A stretch of DNA of 64,000 bases from Typhlomys cinereus (GCA_023101885.1 JALPQD010000142.1:1154125-1218124); one strand, 5' to 3'; positions 1 to 12,195 are shown, counted from the stretch's first letter. A program made the numbers and translations. Notes: generated by a model not told the origin, from the letters alone.

Positions 1-60
<60 letters not shown>
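1..60. repeat. (CT)n microsatellite
   Basis: Nearly pure CT dinucleotide run at the window start, directly abutting the A/T-rich tail side of a minus-strand SINE. It probably expanded from that tail. It may continue to the left of the window. Confidence 0.9.
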
Positions 61-61
<1 letters not shown>

Positions 62-300
62 CCTTTCTGTGTGTGTATCAGAGGGCACTATATGTGGAGG
101 CCCAAGGGCTACTTCAGGAATCATCCTGGATTGCTCTATCTCCATTTGCTTTTGCTCTGGAGTTTCCTAGGCTCCACCTTCCAGGGTAGGAAGTGCAAGT
201 TGCCACTGTTTCTACCAGGAATTTTTACATGGGATCTGGTACTCAAACTGAGATTCCTTGCCTTTGAGGCAGAGGCATAATCCCTGAGCCATCCCTTTAG
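61..300 (-). mobile_element. Old B2-superfamily-like tRNA-derived SINE
   Basis: Read on the minus strand, it begins with a degenerate tRNA-like head (GGATGGCTCAGGGATTA, A-box-like) and a decayed B box (CAGTTTGAGTACC). The long family body follows and the tail joins the CT microsatellite. The body aligns by eye with copies near 14,300, 19,200 and 36,200. It is more diverged than the 15,000, 54,700 and 61,800 copies, so it is an older subfamily. No TSD is visible because the left side is low complexity. Confidence 0.75.
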
Positions 301-468
301 CACCTGAGATTCTACATGCAGGACACTTGCCTGTTCATTTGTGTGCTTACACCCCTGCAGCTATGCCATCTTATAAACAATTTCCATATTCAATTGCTTT
401 GCCAGGCTTGGTAAAACACATCATACTTCAGTTGCTTCAAAGTGTGATGAACAAAATCTGACCTTTTC

Positions 469-645
469 GAAGTTTGATATGTACAGTGAAGGATGCTTCA
501 GAATTGGGGGGGGCACTTGGAGAAAGGAGGGAAGGAGGAAGGAAGGGAAAAGGGGGGAAGGAACTAGAGGGTCCAGGGAAAGGTGGAGGGAGGGAGAAGA
601 ATGAGGTCCTTATTAACTTTGTATGAGTGGAAGAAAAAAATTAAA
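469..645 (+). mobile_element. 5'-truncated L1 3' end with 16-bp TSD
   Basis: About 177 bp matching the last part of the L1 3'UTR seen at 46,500-46,680 and 56,480-56,640: a G-rich tract, then the terminal motif ACTTTGTATGAGTGGAAG and an A-rich tail. It is flanked by direct repeats AAAATCTGACCTTTTC at 453-468 and 646-661. Severe 5' truncation plus poly(A) plus TSD is the standard outcome of target-primed reverse transcription. Confidence 0.88.
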
Positions 646-869
646 AAAATCTGACCTTTTCTTGTTTAAATCAGGGATGGCTTGAAAAACTTCAGTTGGG
701 ACACTATTTTTGGTGAAACTTGTTCCAGGTCAGAGAGGTTTATAAGCAAGTCTAGAGCCTTCCTTTTAACGTGGCTTTTAAGGCTGTGTTCATTGGCTAG
801 TTGCAGTAGCTTCTTGGTATTCTTCAACTCTGATGAGAAGCTTCTGGTCCCTATGACCTTCAAATTTTT

Positions 870-1056
870 AAAAAAGTTTTATTTTTATTTATCATTTATT
901 TGTGCATGTGCATACACACATGTTCACTAGTGGATGTCACAGGACTATCCTAAGTAGTCAGCTCTCTCCTACCACTTTACGGAATCAGAGGACCCAATTC
1001 ACATCATCAGGCTTGCACGGAAGTACTTTTACCTGCTGAGCCATCTTGCTTCTCCC
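870..1056 (-). mobile_element. B3-like SINE
   Basis: The right end reads CTGCTGAGCCATCTTGCTTCT, the complement of a tRNA-like SINE head. The middle contains a degraded CATCAGGCTTGCACGG segment typical of B2/B3 heads, and the A/T-rich tail lies to the left. This is family recognition from memory; the copy is old and gapped. Confidence 0.6.
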
Positions 1057-1280
1057 TCAATCCCACCCCCCCACCCCACGCCAACGAACTCTGGTTCTCT
1101 TTACTTCCCTGAAACTCTCAGTCTTCTGGGAGCTTGAGAACACTTCAAATGACCTGCAAAGTTTATTAAACAGAAATCCGAAACACCGGCAAATACCTTA
1201 GGGACTTGCTCGCCATGATCTTTACTGTGAACACACAAGAGCTGTGGTTGTGGGAAAGCCTCTTTTTTGCCTTCCTTTTT

Positions 1281-1634
1281 GGTTTGAATGTGAGTTGCCT
1301 CCCACAAGCTCATATGCTTGAATCTTTGGCTGATTGGAAATACTGTGGGACCTGTGAGAGTAGAGTCTTGCTGGCGGAAGGCAGGTCTCAGGGAGCAGGG
1401 TTGCGGCTTGGTAGCCCACCCTTCATTCCTCAGTTCTTTCTTGCTCTCTCTGCTCCCATGAGGACAGCAGTGACCTGAACCGGCCTCCTGCTTCTGCCTT
1501 CAAGCCATACCTTCTGCTATGAGATTCCCACCACGATGAATAGTATCCCTTCTGGAACTGTAAAGCCCAATAAATCTTTTCTTCCCAAAAGTTGTGTGAG
1601 TATTGTCTCACGACAGCAGAAAGCAACTGCAACA
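1281..1634 (+). mobile_element. MaLR-type solo LTR remnant
   Basis: It starts GGTTTGAATGTGAGTTGCC and has an AATAAA signal near 1570 followed by TTGTGTGAGTATTGTCTCACGACAGCA before the end. The same start, the same order of motifs and a similar length recur at 7,993-8,356. These are hallmarks of rodent MaLR (ERVL-related) LTRs. No internal region is present, so it is a solo LTR. The exact subfamily is not resolved. Confidence 0.65.
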
Positions 1635-4600
1635 CTCCAGATGTTTAGCTGTGTTTTCTGTAGTTCATAGAGGGTTTGGATTGTATATTTTAACATGGAG
1701 AATGGTAAAAGCAGGAAGACTTTATTGTCTTTGGAGCTCAGATTACAATGTGTTCACAGAAAGGGAGATCCCCAATTTCCTTTGTCAAGTAGCAGAGCAT
1801 TAGGAAGTGTGTGGCTAAGTCTTGTGGGCTCAAGGAGGTGGGCTGGGTAACTATTCAGGTGGTTTCAAGTTAGATGGATTTGGGAAAAGGAAATGTAACT
1901 TCCTGTCCTGGCTATATTTTGACCTCAAAAAATATCCTCTTACTCTGGATATGTTTTCATACACTATCAGTTGAAAATTTTAGAGCAGAACATAACTTCT
2001 TCTAGTTTGACATTCTGCACCATGTTTCTATTTAAAGTCCTTTAAAACACAGGACCTGTGACAGATAGCTAATGGGTGGCTGCCAGATCTAGGGATGTCC
2101 CAAGATCGAAGACAAGAACAACAGAACAAATTACTGAGGCCTCTCCCACCAACCCTTACTTGACAGAACAAGAAAGGTCAAATTATAGACAAGCACCATC
2201 TTTCTGGCACTCTGACTTTTCAACCAATAGCCACCAAGCAATCCAGGACTGGCAATTTCTCTTGTAGAGTCTAGCATCCATGCAGGCCAACAAGGGAGAA
2301 TAGTTATGCTGTGCCTCTGGCCAGTGAGGCTCTTGGTTGCTCTATCTTGTGAATTCCACAGTCCTAAGTGCATTAAATCTTATTCTTTGTGTCCCAAGAT
2401 GATCTGTGATAATAATTCTCTACCCCTTCAGACTCTACCATGTGCATGCTGATGGATGAAGGCTCGTCCTAAAAATCTCAAGCAGATTTTGTTGTTATCC
2501 AAACTGCAGAATTCATAAATTTTAAAAGAAAAGAGGGTGGGATGGGAAAGCACACATGCATATTGTCAGACATGAGGGGGAGAGAGAGGGGGGAGCGAGT
2601 TTGGAGATAAAACCTTGGCCATGAAATGATGATTTGATACCTCAGATTCTGATCTGTCAGGGATGAGAAAAGACAGGCTGATTTTTTCCACATTTCTGGG
2701 ACTCCTGGATATGGCTGGGTTGGGGGAAAAAGCTGAGATTTCCTTCTCTCTTTTTCAGATGTTCTGTGGTGTGCATGCCAGACACAGTATCTGTGAACCA
2801 CCAAGAGTCCTGTCTGCCATGTGTAGAATGCATTTTAAACTTGGATGTCATTCATGACCACACACATGCTTAGGAAATGGAATATGCATACATTAGTTGG
2901 ATACTCACGGCACAGCATAATGCTTGGGGAAATATGTGTGAAAGGTGATGGGATCTCTGAGAAGGCCCCGAAATTCCCATATTGGTGGGTCTACTTAACA
3001 GATCTTAGTGGCATACTGGTTTTAGTCAGCTGTCATCCATCAATTAATATAACAGATATTATGAGATCTTCAAGGATCACTAACCAGAATCTAATTTATA
3101 ATTCTGGTCTTACAAGTTCAATGAAAAGTCTATTTGATCTAAATATCTGTCTTGCTTTCTAATTCAATGTAACGATAAAGTCCAGTTCCTCAGTGTGAAT
3201 CACAAGGCTCTTTATTTCCTGGCTCCTCTCTGCCTCTAACTTTCTTTCCTGGTCTCCCTGTGAAATGTTCTCATTCTTAGCCACACTAGCCTTCTTTCTG
3301 GTCCTAGAATGCTCCAATCTCAGGTCCTGAAGCCTTTCCAAACTCTGTTCTGGCTGCCTGAAATGTTGTACCTCCCACTTTATCATTTCAGTCTCTGCTC
3401 ATGTCACAATCTCAGAGAGTATTACTCTCTCACTGTTACTTCAGAACATGAGTTTTTCACACACACATCCACAATACTCATGTGTTGCAGAGCTGTTGAT
3501 CAATATTTGTTGTCTATCTCTTAAGCAAAAAAGCAAGCCCTATGGCTATAGGACATGGCTAGTATTAGTCAAGGTTCCACTTCAACTGTGTAACCTCCCT
3601 TCTTGTCCCTAAAAGAGGGTAACATTTTCTCCACAAGGTTGAATATACTTCTTTAGGTTTTGCTGATCAGGGGCTTGAGGGAAGAAATGCCTGAGCCTAT
3701 TCTCCGAATGTGGCAACAGGCTGAGGATTTCCCTTCTGCAGCCTTTGTGTGCTTTGAAGCATGTCTTAGGGACGTCTGGCATATGTTTTCCAACCTTGAG
3801 CAAGTCTAGCTGCTTCTCTGACAATGGCTATAAGGAAATCCCTATATGCTTTGACAGTGAATCCTGTGTCAACTCTGTACTGTGTGCTGAGCTGTCCTAA
3901 TACAAACCCCTGAAATGCTGTTAAGGCCCTCCTGAGCCGCGCCGCCTGGAGTCCCCTGCTCCCTTGAGTCTCCTTGATCTCAGCTTCAGGACTTTGGCAC
4001 GGGTCACTTTGTGTCACCAACACAGCTGGGTTCATGTTCGTTGACTCTGGGACCATACAAGTGGTGACTGCAAAGCCAGCCATAGGTCTTGAGAGTCAGA
4101 ACCATGAGACAAAAACAAACAACAACAACAAAAAACCCCGCAAAAATGTTCTACGGAACAATCGTTCCCAACCGAGTTGTTAAATCTCTGCTTCCTAGAG
4201 GATCCACAGCACTTTTGGAAGGAGGAAGCAAAATTATTTTACCCCATGTGAATTGTGAGTCTGTCTGCTTGGCCCTGCTGATCCCTGTCAGTCTAATTCA
4301 GGGTTCACATCTCAAGAAGCCCCAGCCCAGCCTCTTCTGGTCCTGCTTGCTTCTCCCAGCTGCCTTCCTCACTCACAACTGCTCGGCTTCTTCCCAATTT
4401 TACAAACTTGCTTCTGCTGTAATCTTTCCTGGAGAAATTGCTTTTGCTTCCAGTGTGTTGACAAAGAAAAAAGGAATAGGTGAGCAAATTTTCCTAATCT
4501 CACTTCCAGGTGTTGGAGAATAAAACACAAACTTCTCATAAATTTCTTTATTTTTTTCTTACTCTGTTAACTGATATGAAAAGTCGCCAAGTTTTCCTTA

Positions 4601-5649
4601 TATTCAGGAAGGCAATTTCTTCCCCAAAGAAAGCAACGAAGTCCAATCTCTGTCGCCTAAAGGTCAAAGTGTATGAGTGCGACCGTTCATTCAGAATGAT
4701 GTTGGGTGTTCCAAGAACCACAGCATCAGCTCCATGGCCCTGCATGAGGTCTTGCACAGCTGTGAACCTTAAGCTTGGATAGACAAAGATTTTCTCATCC
4801 TCCTGACCTGCCCTCTACCCCAGAATGACCCCAAGGAGCCTTTCAACAAAAGAGCTGTACCGTGGACTCCAGGTTTAGTCATCTCCTTCTTTTTCCTCCT
4901 TGGTAGGAGCAAAGCTAAACAACCCCAAACAAAGTGGAGAACTTTGACAAGATGCCTACTGACTCTCCTCTCATTCACCATGGTGCTGAGGCATCAACTG
5001 ACAACACAGGAAACTAGAGGTGGGGCCAGCGCAGCAGGATGTTGGGCACCCAATCCCAGGCAACAAGAGCAGCTTGCATTCTTGTTGTTGCTATGGAAGC
5101 CAAACGTTTGTACAGGTTCAGTAATTTCCAGCAGAAGCTCACCCCCAGGCGAGGTCTCACCCCACCGGTGCCAAAAGCTTGCACCTGGTGACCTCCTCTG
5201 GCAAGCTGTTCTCACCTCCTGGATTGTGAATCACCCTGACTCAAGGTGGCAGCTTGATCCAACAGGGAGGGTTACAGAGCTTGCCGGGTTCGCCATCGTG
5301 GAATGGTGGGCTACGAAAAACAGGGAGGGAGAAAGAGCATGAGCCAGTGAGATTCCGTAAGTCGTCATTATTTCCCACCGTCTCCAGGTCTGATGCTCCG
5401 GCATTTCTCTGGTTTTCTTTCTCTTTGCTAAGTTGTTATAGCTCAAAATTATGGAGGAAAGAAGCCCAGAGGGAAGAAAAGGGGAAATGCTGTTTGGGAG
5501 ATGGGGAGCTAGATTGGCACAGAACTATGCCTGTCCCACAAAGCACTGGGGCCTCACCTTGTGGTCTCTTGGGCCTCACTGGGCACGGGCCAGCCACTTG
5601 CATCCAGAAAGAGCAAGCTCACATCTGGCTTGTTGGTTTTATGCATGCA
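1635..5649. other. No recognised gene or repeat
   Basis: About 4 kb with mixed composition and only short open frames in all six frames. I see no convincing exon, splice-bounded frame or known repeat family. A minus-strand frame at 3,766-4,083 (105 codons) resembles nothing I know. Old undetectable repeats are possible. Confidence 0.4.
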
Positions 5650-5705
5650 TGGTGTGTGTGTGTGTGTGCATGCGCACGTGTGTGTATGCTCGTGGGTGTG
5701 TGCAG
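5650..5705. repeat. Imperfect (GT)n microsatellite
   Basis: Alternating GT/GC purine-pyrimidine run including TGTGTGTGTGCATGCGCACG. This composition can adopt Z-DNA. Interruptions suggest an older tract. Confidence 0.8.
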
Positions 5706-6655
5706 CGAAGGAGGGTGTGAAAAAGGCTCAAAATTCAACCTCCAAAGAGGATGTTTTATTTCAAAAGACTTCCCACTAAAGAATCCCAGCACAAAAACGA
5801 GAGACAAACACAGTGTTCTGTCAAACGCTGTTGCTAAGAAACATGTCAAAGCCTTGTGCTTTTCATTGAAACTTAGAGTTAAGTCACAGTTAATGTGCTC
5901 ATTGGGACTGTTAAATAAAGATTCCAGTCAGAACAGCACTATCTGGACCCTAACAAAAAAATTCTGTTGGGGTGGTCTGTCCCTGGCTTGGAGGGGGCTT
6001 GTTCTGCTGATATCACCATGTCCCCGGTGATTCTGAGCTCTATTGATTCTCCACCTCCACAAGCAAGCATTTCACTTCATGATCTCCCATGTCTCTCTCT
6101 TCTAAAAATGAAAGTGAAGGAAGGTGTTGCCATTGTCAACCCTTGGCCTGGGATGAATGTCACAAATTCCTGGCTGTGACATGTAAATAGAGGCCCGACA
6201 GCGCTAAGGTTGTCTCTGCTTTGCTAAGTGACAGGTTGATAGGAGCACAGACATACTCTCTCTAGACCTCCAGTGTCTGTCTTTTAATGTGTTTCCAGTC
6301 AGACCTGTCAGGATTAGCAGCACATTGGAAAGCGACTGTCAAGTCATGTTTTGAAGCCTGGGCTGTCCTGCTTTTTAATCAGCAGCTTGGCTGTTAACCT
6401 AGTAGCATAGAGTCCTCTTGGTTTTTCCATTTAATCAGAGGGGTAAATGAAGTAGGTTTTCAATTTACTTCCAAGAAGAGATGGTTCTCAAAGTCATTTG
6501 GACCAATTTAGACATGAACACAATTGCCCTCCCTGTTTCTCATTTGGTTAATAGAAACAGGGATTTTTCAAGCGTAAACGACTTCTGAATGAAGGAGTTG
6601 GTCACTGGGCAAGAGCTTCAACACATGCTGAAGGCTACTAGCCGGCTATGGGAAG
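5706..6655. other. Single-copy-looking sequence, no gene recognised
   Basis: No repeat family is recognised. The part 6,180-6,480 is free of simple repeats and SINE or LTR motifs and is rich in AT-core blocks such as TTTTTAATCAGCAGCTTGG. It is the stretch I would test first for non-coding conservation. Open frames are short. Confidence 0.35.
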
Positions 6656-7012
6656 TGTGATGATGAAGGTTAATTGTTAGCTTGCCATCTAGAAGGGTTA
6701 CCTTCTGAGAGGGTTTCCCTCTTGTGATGCCTTGAGGGATGATCTCCATTGTGTGAAGGAAGTGGGAAGACCCAGCCTAAAAGTGGGTGGCATCATTCTG
6801 TGCGCTTGAGGTCCTGACCCAAATAAAAGGAGAAAGAAAGCTGAGTGCACACTTTGGAGCTCTGCCTTTGACCATGGATGCAACACGAGTCCAGTCGTCT
6901 CCGTGACTTCCCCGCTATGATGGGCCAGAACCTAGAACTATGAGCCAGAATAAACCCTTTCTCTCCTAAGTTGCTTTTGTTAGGATATTGTGTCATAACA
7001 ACAGAACAAGAA
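6656..7012 (+). mobile_element. Old rodent interspersed repeat (URR1/hAT-like or LTR-like)
   Basis: Contains TTAATTGTTAGCTTGCC near the start, GGGAAGACCCAGCC, CCCCGCTATGATGGGCCAGA, then ATGAGCCAGAATAAACCC and TAGGATATTGTGTCATAACA at the end. This motif order recurs in related form at 45,578-46,740 and, for the 3' end only, around 30,440 and 57,250-57,323. I recall it as a common rodent repeat of URR1 type, but class assignment from memory is uncertain. Confidence 0.5.
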
Positions 7013-7688
7013 GGAAGATAATCAGGGGAGGGAAGATGCCATATGGTCTTCCCAGAAGCCTCAACTTTCCCTTTCTTTGTGCTGATTCCCCACACGACTC
7101 TTTTTGTGAAGTGACTACTTTACATGGCTCTTTCTCTGAAGTGACTACCTTTTGATCTCCCTTGAAGAAGCTGTACCAGATCTGATGTTGGAGGTGAATT
7201 CAGGACAGACTTTTCACCATCATTCTGGTTTCCTACGTTCTGTCACTGTAGGCCAGATGCTCAAGCTATTTTAATGCAGTTGTTTTGTATGTGGATAATA
7301 TATTCTTCTTGCCAAACCTCAAACCCTTGGAACCAAGAGCTCATAAAAATGCCTTGAGTCCAAAGCTAATAGCCGTTATTCATCTGCTATGGGAGAGAGC
7401 CTGAAAGCTCTCATGCCTGATATTTCACTCCCCACAGCCGTGGGTGACATGAACCTCATGAGGATCATGAAGGAATTAGATGCCCACATGCTTGGCTGGA
7501 TCCCGCTGGGCTGTGACAGGTCACTGCTCCACCTGTGGTGTCTACAGGAGTCTAGAGTTCATCTGTTCTCACTCCCCAGGGACAGTTCCCTAGCACAGAC
7601 TGCAGCCTCACCTTCTACACAAGCTAAAGGTTCTGGAAGTCACGTTTGATACTGTCTCCAAACCCATCTCCTCACTATTTCTCTTCTG

Positions 7689-7689
<1 letters not shown>
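7013..7689. other. No recognised gene or repeat
   Basis: Mixed composition. An 86-codon frame at 7,389-7,649 shows no recognisable domain. Nothing else is seen. Confidence 0.4.
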
Positions 7690-7738
<49 letters not shown>

Positions 7739-7740
7739 TG
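7690..7740. repeat. (GT)n microsatellite
   Basis: About 24 uninterrupted GT units, forming the tail side of the minus-strand B4-like SINE that follows. Likely polymorphic. Confidence 0.95.
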
Positions 7741-7992
7741 TATGCATGTATGTGTGTATGATTCATGTGTGCTAATATGTATGTGAGAGTACGTAGGTGT
7801 ACATGCCACTATATGCCTCTGAAGGACAAAGCACAAGCTCAGGTATCAGTCTTTGCCTTCCACCTCATTTGAGCAAAGCTCATTCTGCTGGCCTATAAGC
7901 TTGCAGAGATTCTCCTCTCTCCATCCAGCATCCTGCCACAGGAATGCTGGGATTGCAGATGCTTTCTGCCACACCTGCGTTTACATGGTGCC
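7690..7992 (-). mobile_element. B4-like SINE, right part displaced by an LTR
   Basis: On the plus strand it reads (GT)n, then CACTATATGCCTCTGAAGGAC, then the B1-like part GGAATGCTGGGATTGCAGATG and CCACACCTGC. This is the complement of a B4/RSINE-type dimer. The tRNA-like head is missing here and resumes at 8,357-8,432 after an LTR insertion. Confidence 0.65.
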
Positions 7993-8356
7993 ATGGTTTG
8001 AATGTGAGTTGCCCTCCACAGACCTATGTGGCATATGTTGGAGTCTTCATCTGAAGCTGATGTTTGGAAAAGTCATGGCACCAGTAAAAAGTGGTGCCTT
8101 ACTGGAGGAGGGCCATGTCACAAGGGGCAGGGTCTTGAGGTTTGGTAGCCAGCCCTTGTATTCCCTAGTCGCTCTTATTCTCTCTGCTGGGGTGACTTGA
8201 ACCAGTCTCTTGCTTCTCTGTCTCCAGCTATGCCTTCTAGGTGATTCCCACCATAAACAGACTTTATATTCCCTGGAACCATAAGCCAAATAAATCTCCT
8301 TTTCTCCCTCCATCTTGTGAGTATTGTCTCACAGCAAAAGAAAGGCAACCACAGCA
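7993..8356 (+). mobile_element. MaLR-type solo LTR inserted in a B4-like SINE
   Basis: Starts ATGGTTTGAATGTGAGTTGC and carries AATAAA near 8,290 followed by TTGTGAGTATTGTCTCACAGCA. The structure is the same as the copy at 1,281-1,634. It interrupts the B4-like SINE on both sides, so it is younger than that SINE. A short TSD such as ACAT is possible but not certain. Confidence 0.68.
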
Positions 8357-8432
8357 CATAAATCCTGAGGATTCCAACTCAGGCTCGTGCTCTCACGGCG
8401 AGCACTTTACCACTGAGTCATCCCCATCACGT
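8357..8432 (-). mobile_element. B4-like SINE head, continuation of 7,690-7,992
   Basis: Plus strand reads CCAACTCAGGCTCGTGCTC, then GCGAGCACTTTACCACTGAG and TCATCCCC: the complement of a tRNA-like SINE head. It completes the element broken by the LTR. Confidence 0.6.
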
Positions 8433-8499
8433 TGACCACCTACATCCAATCATCACCAGCACTCATTATCAAGCAACCCTCAGCTTGATGACGAGATAG

Positions 8500-8715
8500 C
8501 AGTTTGCTTTGTAAGAGGCAGTGTGGGTTACAGTTAAAGATATACACTCAAGGGGCTGGCAGAATCTTGCTACCATATGCGGAGTCCTGGGTTCATCCTG
8601 TAGCACTCTATGATCCCCATCAGTCAAATGTGGGGGCTCACTCTTTTACCACCACCACCACAAGTTCTGTGACTTTGGGTCAGATACTCCTTCCCTCCTC
8701 TGTGTCTATGTCGCA
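8500..8715 (+). mobile_element. MIR-like remnant, possibly split by a small SINE
   Basis: 8,495-8,545 resembles the MIR head, and 8,663-8,712 contains TTCTGTGACTTTGGGTCAGA followed by CTCCTTCCCTCCTCTGTGTC, which matches the MIR tail pattern. The middle (about 8,551-8,640) begins GGGGCTGGCAGAATCTTGC and may be an inserted tRNA-type SINE. Old and degenerate. Confidence 0.45.
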
Positions 8716-9654
8716 ATGACTTTTTGACAAAAGAATGAATGAATATTTCTGATATGCCTGTGACCGACACAAAGCAAAAGACTGTTTAAGTGTATAAAAA
8801 CTGACAGCGGAGAGAAGATCAGTATTGAGCTTCACATCATCCCAGAGAGAACATGACCCCATGAGTTCTGGGAAGCCTGAATTGGGGTCAGAAGGTCAGA
8901 GTCCCATGAGACTCCCCTTGCCCAAGCCACAGCTATGTCTCATAGGGACTGCAGAAATATCCTTCTGAGTCGTTCTTCCTTGTTCTCTTCTCCCAAAATT
9001 ATAGTCACCATTTTTTTTTTTTTTTGTCAATCAATAGTCCGATATTTTCATTTTCTAAATGTCATCCTTCAGGGGGACTATGGGTTCTTGGGTCACAGTG
9101 AAGATTCCTCTGTGAGTTTACAACCTTGCATCAGTTTCCTTCCAGCAGCCTCTCTCGCTTCTTCCTCCTCCTCCTCTTCTTCATACCTGGGACACGCTGA
9201 CATGCTGCCTTTCAATCCAGGGGGGTTCTTTTAGTTCTTGTGGTATGCCACACTTTCTGGTCCTCTCGCCCTTTGTCCCTTTGGTCTGCTCTGTCTGGAA
9301 TCCCGATTTGATCCATCCACCTTTTCCCATCGTGAATACCTAGCATCTTCCAGAACTTACTCCTCAGCATAGCCTCCCTCTGTGCACAGAGGTTGTTTTC
9401 TTCTGTGTTCTCTCACAGTCCTGCCAGGGATGGGAGAACATATTGCAGCATTGATGATCTTACTGATCCTGTCAGTCTTGTCTGTATTGTCGGTACCCAA
9501 CAGTAGCTCATGAGAGGGTGTATCCGCAGAGTTCAGACTTACAGCAGACTTACAGAATAGATATTATGTGTTGAGTGTTATTCTCACTTCCTCACATTTA
9601 CATGCATGCTTGGTTTTTAGCACCTCAGGATATGACATTATTTAAGCATAGAAT
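8716..9654. other. No recognised gene; one poly(T) run
   Basis: Contains an isolated poly(T) run at about 9,010-9,025 and a short TCC/TCT-rich patch near 9,160-9,183. No SINE body accompanies the T run. No coding frame of note. Confidence 0.4.
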
Positions 9655-9914
9655 GGTTGTTGCAGATGTAATTAGCTAAAACAAGGGCATGCAGGAATAG
9701 AATGGGCCCCTAAGCCAGTGCAACTGGAGTCCTTGTAAGAAGGACACCACTGAAGAGAAAGATGCACACATAGGGAAGGCAAGGTGAAGGTGGGCAGGAG
9801 AAGGACACATCCAAGCTCAGAGCTTTCCTTCACACTCAGAAGGAAAGACTTGTTGACACATTGACCTTGGGTTTCCAGCCTCCGTCCTTGCTATTGTTAA
9901 GCCACCTACCTAGT
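9655..9914 (+). mobile_element. MLT1-like ancient MaLR LTR
   Basis: Contains in order TTGCAGATGTAATTAGCTAA, AATAGAATGGGCCCCTAAG, CAACTGGAGTCCTTGTAAGA, CACATTGACCTTGGG, TTCCAGCCTCC and TTAAGCCACC. This is the well-known order of the mammalian MLT1 LTR. It ends where a younger rodent LTR begins. Confidence 0.75.
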
Positions 9915-10360
9915 TGTGGTTTGAGTGTGAAATATTTCCTATAGGCTCATGTGTTTCAACACTTGGTCCCTAGCTGGTGGTGCGGTTTGGGAAGGTTGTG
10001 GAAGCTGGAGTCTTGGTGGAGTAAGTATTCACGAAGCTCGGTGCTTGAGATTCAGTAGCTCAGTTTCATTTCCTCCTCTCTCTCTCTCTCTCTCTGTGTG
10101 TCTCTGTCTCTGTCTCTCTCTCTGTCTCTCTGTGTCTCTCTCTCTGTCTCTCTCTCTGTCTCTCTCTCTCTCTCCTGAGTTTAGATTTGGTATGAGAAAC
10201 TGGCCTTTTCTGCCGTGACTTCCTTGGTTGCCTCCATGTGTTCCCTACTGTGATGGACTCTTCCCTCAGAAGTCATAACCCAAAATAATAAACCCTTTTT
10301 CTCTTGAGTTGCTTTGGTCAGAGTACTTTATTATGGCAACTAGACAGTATCTAAGACACA
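9915..10360 (+). mobile_element. MaLR-type LTR-like element containing a (CT)n expansion
   Basis: Starts TGTGGTTTGAGTGTGAAATA, has AATAATAAACCC near 10,285 and ends with TTATGGCAACTAGACAG. A CT microsatellite has expanded inside it. It abuts and probably interrupts the 3' end of the MLT1 copy on its left. Confidence 0.55.
10078..10174. repeat. (CT)n with TGTC interruptions
   Basis: Pyrimidine-only run on the plus strand, apart from GT interruptions, lying inside an LTR-like element. Confidence 0.9.
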
Positions 10361-12195
10361 CAGCATGGAAGTGTGCAGTGGTAGGCTAAGCAAACTCGTA
10401 TACAATTTCTTCAAAGATTGGGTTTCCAACTCTTAAATGTGCTTCTATAAGCAAAGACTTGGAATGCGTGCAAATACACTCTAAACAGCTCCATATTCCA
10501 TAAATAGTTGGGTCCACAAGAGCAGCAGGCCCAGGTGGCTCTTAGTCATCACAGTAAACAGCCAATTTTAACTTCCCACGACCCCCTTCTCCCTGGGTAT
10601 TCCAAGAACTTCACCCAAGTGGGCAGGGGAGACACCCCTCTTGGCAAGCCCCCACAGCAGGGAAGATGAGGGCTGGTGGGCAAGCAGGTGCTTATTTGCT
10701 CTCCCAGCTGAGAAGGAACCAGAAGAAATGCAAGGCGGAGCTGAGCAACAAGCCAGGAAAGCGAGAAAGGAGAGCCAACGTCACATTCCTTCTGGACGAG
10801 AGAACCACACCATGGGGTGTCGGTGCGGGCTGTGCAGAAACCAAGATGTCAGGCAGGAATTTCCCCCTTCTTAAAAAAGTTGTCCTCCTCCATCTGATTG
10901 CAGCCTCGAATAAGCAACTCTTCCAAATTTCTTCCCACTTCAGAAGTTCAGAGTTTGTTGAGCTAAAGAGACACCAGGCTCATAATTATGGTTTATTATA
11001 GGAGCTGTGTGCCCATCACAAAAGCATCTGGCTGTAATCACACACTTAATGGAAGGCAAGATGATCCTCTGCTCATAATGGGCAGTTTCTGAGCCAGGCA
11101 GCCAGCAAGTGCCCACCCTCTCACTTGGAGGCCCAACAGAGCAGATGTTTATGGAAAGAGAAGATGCTCACGTCTGTCTGGAGGGCCATTGATCTAAGGG
11201 ACGGGCCAGAGAGAGCAAGTTCCATAATCAGGTCATGAGAACTCATGATCCCCACTAATCTGTGATGGCAAAAAGTGGGCTTTCCCTTCATGTTGGGTAT
11301 CTGAAAAAGATGAAGTGGGATGGACGTGTTCCATTTTTCCATCCCACAGATGAAAGGGCATGACTGTGGGTCCAGAACCATTATTACCTTTTAGCAACAC
11401 CAAACACTTTTCCATGTGCTCCAGAGACGGAGATGCCCCAACACTCTGAAAGAGTAGAATGCAAAACCCTGTAGACAAATTACTCCTCAGAGGCATAGTT
11501 TTCTTACTGTGGTCTGGTGGTTGCAGCCAAAGTACTGTGGGCTGGGCGGTTTGCATGAAAATTCTCCATCTCGCCGTTTGGGAGAATGGGAAGTCCAAGG
11601 ATCAAGGGGCTGGACAGACATGGCTCTTAGAAAGGGCCCACTTCTTGGCTTACAGACTGTCACCTTTGACTTCATGCCAGGTCAAAATATGGCAGACGTT
11701 CCCCTACCATGGAGACTCTGTCCTCATGACTGTTGAAGTCTAAACAATTTCTCAAAGACCCATCTCTAATCTATCATATTGGAGATCAGGGCTTCAAGAT
11801 AGGAATTTAAGGGTTAATATTCAGTTGGTAGTAATAGTTACATCTGATCTGTAAATTTGTATCTTAAGCCATCCATGTTTTTCTTTAAATTGAGATTGTC
11901 AAGCAAGAAACTCAGTCCTAAGCTGACTCCATCCACCACAGACAAGACCTCTGGCCCTTTCAGGCCTCACTTGTTCCAGCTGGTAAGACGCCTTGCATGG
12001 TGTCCTGTGCTGGCTGCACCAGGTTTTGACTGTAATAGAGTCTTGGATGATGTCTTCATTATTGAGAAATCCCAGGTCATTTATTGCCTCCATGCTACGT
12101 AACTATGTACCAGAGATAACTTCCCCCAGTACAAAGCTCTGCAGCCAACTGCCTTCTTCTATCTCTACCTCTCTCTTTCCTCCCTCTCTGTCTCT
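10361..12195. other. No recognised gene or repeat
   Basis: Includes open frames of 111 and 121 codons (10,666-11,001 plus; 11,233-11,598 minus) without recognisable domains. The AT-rich stretch at 10,975-11,060 looks like single-copy DNA. No repeat family identified. Confidence 0.4.

Noticed and set aside
5254..6030. 258-codon plus-strand open frame
   Set aside because: It crosses a GT microsatellite (a Cys/Val run), has no recognisable domain and no supporting splice or start context.
10666..11001. 111-codon frame, Arg/Lys-rich, as a possible exon
   Set aside because: No recognised domain, no convincing splice sites, and another frame overlaps it on the same strand. I could not support a gene.
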